In this document: positions 62,902 to 64,000 of the stretch, one piece after another
How the letters are laid out: the number at the start of each line of letters is the position of its first letter
How positions within the stretch are numbered: position 1 is the first letter of the stretch
NCBI RefSeq assembly: GCF_004833285.1
Contig: NZ_STFG01000004.1
Location: 1-64,000, forward strand
DNA: 64,000 nucleotides
Direction of reading: 5' to 3'
From: Lampropedia puyangensis
GTDB taxonomy: Bacteria > Pseudomonadota > Gammaproteobacteria > Burkholderiales > Burkholderiaceae_C
Position numbers and translations under genes: made by a program
Notes under the pieces: model-generated
What the model was told of the DNA's origin: nothing
What the model saw: the letters and a program-made list of their open reading frames with translations, nothing else
The model's database searches: none

Positions 62902-64000
62902 CAAAAACGTGCCTCTAGGCTAAGGAAATAACGTCGCCCATCTTCAAGATAAGATAAGTCTGCATCGCGGGCGTCTTGTTTGTTCAACGCATTCAATACG
63001 CCGAACTTGATTGCCCACTGTGGAGCAATCTCCCAACCCACATTCAAATCCCAATTGCTATAGCTGCCTTTTTCCTGTTTGCTGTAGGCATTGGTCACTT
63101 GTCGTCCCGTGAATCGCCAATCGGCTCCAGCAGTCCATGGCCCGCGATGCCAGTTCATGGCAAGCGATGCACTGTGGCGTGGGCGATAGGTCAATGGCAT
63201 CGCCGTCGACCCGCTGGTGTCCTCTGCTTTGGTAAAGGTGTAATTCAGTCGAAAATCGAATGCATCGCTCCACTGTGTCTTCACGCTGGCTTCTACCCCC
63301 TGCGTTTGCACGCTGGCCACGTTTTCGTAGCTCAGCACCGGCCTGCCATCAGGCAGTAAACCAACAAAGTTGGGATACGTCTGCGCTTCAACCGGGTCAC
63401 GGGTACGGTTGTCGATGCTGATCATATTTTTCAAGCGCGTGCGAAACAGCGTCACATCAGCCTGAACTTTCTCCGTCAATGCCGCGCTAATACCCAGCTC
63501 CACACTGGTTCCGGTTTCTGGTTTCAGACTCTTGCTGCCCACGATGTAGCAACCTTCTGTGGCACTTCCGCAAGACACGGAGCCCCATTGAGGGCTGTTT
63601 TGCAGCAAAGTGGGGGCTCGAAATGATCGGGCTACGCCCCCCTTGACCCTCACATCAGGACTAGCACGCCAAACGACATAAGCACGGGGGCTATGGTTGA
63701 CGCCAAAATGCTCATGATGGTCGATGCGGTTGCCAAGCGTCAGTTGCCAGTCGTCGCCCAAATAGATTTCATCTTCAATGAAAAGCGCTTGCTGCCCCAC
63801 CGAAGCTTTACCATCACTGAGGCTTTGAGCTCCCGGCCAACCACCCAAGTTGGTACTGTCTTTGAGATTTTCATGGCGTACCTCTGCGCCAACAGTGATG
63901 CGCTGATTCCATTCAGACAACGGGATATTGAGTTTGCCATTGAGCGCATAGGTGTGCGCCGTGGCCGGGTTGGTTTGACCTGACACCACGCCAGTCTCGT
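62901..64000 (-). CDS. TonB-dependent siderophore receptor, C-terminal part (cut by window end)
   Basis: About 366 residues are visible, all of the beta-barrel, ending with the outer-membrane terminal phenylalanine (YFLSLEARF). Features: long aromatic-alternating strands, GGVARSFRAPTLLQNSPQ with the FRAP motif, and CGSATEGCYIVGS, a disulfide extracellular loop as in FepA/PfeA/BfrB-type catecholate receptors. The plug domain is beyond the window. Translationally coupled to the downstream esterase, so the pair likely uptakes and hydrolyses a catecholate siderophore. Confidence 0.9.
   Translation of the reverse strand, partial: ETGVVSGQTNPATAHTYALNGKLNIPLSEWNQRITVGAEVRHENLKDSTNLGGWPGAQSLSDGKASVGQQALFIEDEIYLGDDWQLTLGNRIDHHEHFGVNHSPRAYVVWRASPDVRVKGGVARSFRAPTLLQNSPQWGSVSCGSATEGCYIVGSKSLKPETGTSVELGISAALTEKVQADVTLFRTRLKNMISIDNRTRDPVEAQTYPNFVGLLPDGRPVLSYENVASVQTQGVEASVKTQWSDAFDFRLNYTFTKAEDTSGSTAMPLTYRPRHSASLAMNWHRGPWTAGADWRFTGRQVTNAYSKQEKGSYSNWDLNVGWEIAPQWAIKFGVLNALNKQDARDADLSYLEDGRRYFLSLEARF

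Overview
The window looks like a chromosomal segment of a betaproteobacterium of the order Burkholderiales, probably Comamonadaceae-like. Evidence: the gene complement (mnmA, ispDF, lon, aroG with NudJ and PepP, H-NS of the short betaproteobacterial type, exosortase H), moderate GC with AT-rich patches, and tightly overlapping ATGA-type operons. No phage, insertion sequence, CRISPR array or rRNA was seen. One tRNA-Gly(GCC) lies at 20424-20499.

Layout. 1-4 kb: mnmA, a long palindromic repeat element, and a LysR regulator divergent from a cidAB/lrgAB pair. 4-15 kb: one large minus-strand catabolic or transport locus. It holds a metal-dependent amidohydrolase, a complete branched-chain-amino-acid-type (HAAT) ABC importer, an LLM flavin monooxygenase with its flavin reductase, a gamma-glutamyltransferase-family enzyme, and a divergent MarR regulator. 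A motif repeated three times suggests shared control. 15-28 kb: housekeeping genes (ispD, ispF, an AEC carrier, a TlpA-like thioredoxin, NMO, ridA, tRNA-Gly, lon, apaH, an H-NS-like gene, benE, a DUF945-like gene, ribE). 28-33 kb: an AT-richer patch with two acyltransferase-3 proteins, one fused to a large second membrane module that resembles a glycosyltransferase. 33-38.5 kb: prfC and the glutamate/aspartate importer gltIJKL.

39-45 kb is the most unusual region. A DAHP synthase gene is preceded by an aromatic-codon leader peptide and a terminator, a classical attenuator. Upstream of it, on the same strand, is an exosortase H pair. Upstream of that is a five-gene signalling cassette: an unknown protein, a Ras-like small GTPase, an ABC ATPase fused to a dual-specificity-type phosphatase, and two Roadblock/LC7-like proteins. 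I know of no described system with this composition and regard it as the best candidate for a new biological system here.

45-50 kb: a class III aminotransferase, NudJ, PepP, a bactofilin and a lipoate-ligase-like protein with its accessory domain at the N-terminus. 51-61 kb: a membrane-stress-type locus of a DUF2170 (YjfI) protein, a PspA/IM30 protein, YqiJ, the flotillin YqiK and a giant 1841-residue DUF3686-type AAA+ ATPase. 61-64 kb: a periplasmic enterochelin-esterase-like hydrolase translationally coupled to a TonB-dependent receptor that runs off the window. All assignments rest on reading motifs by eye; no database search was possible.
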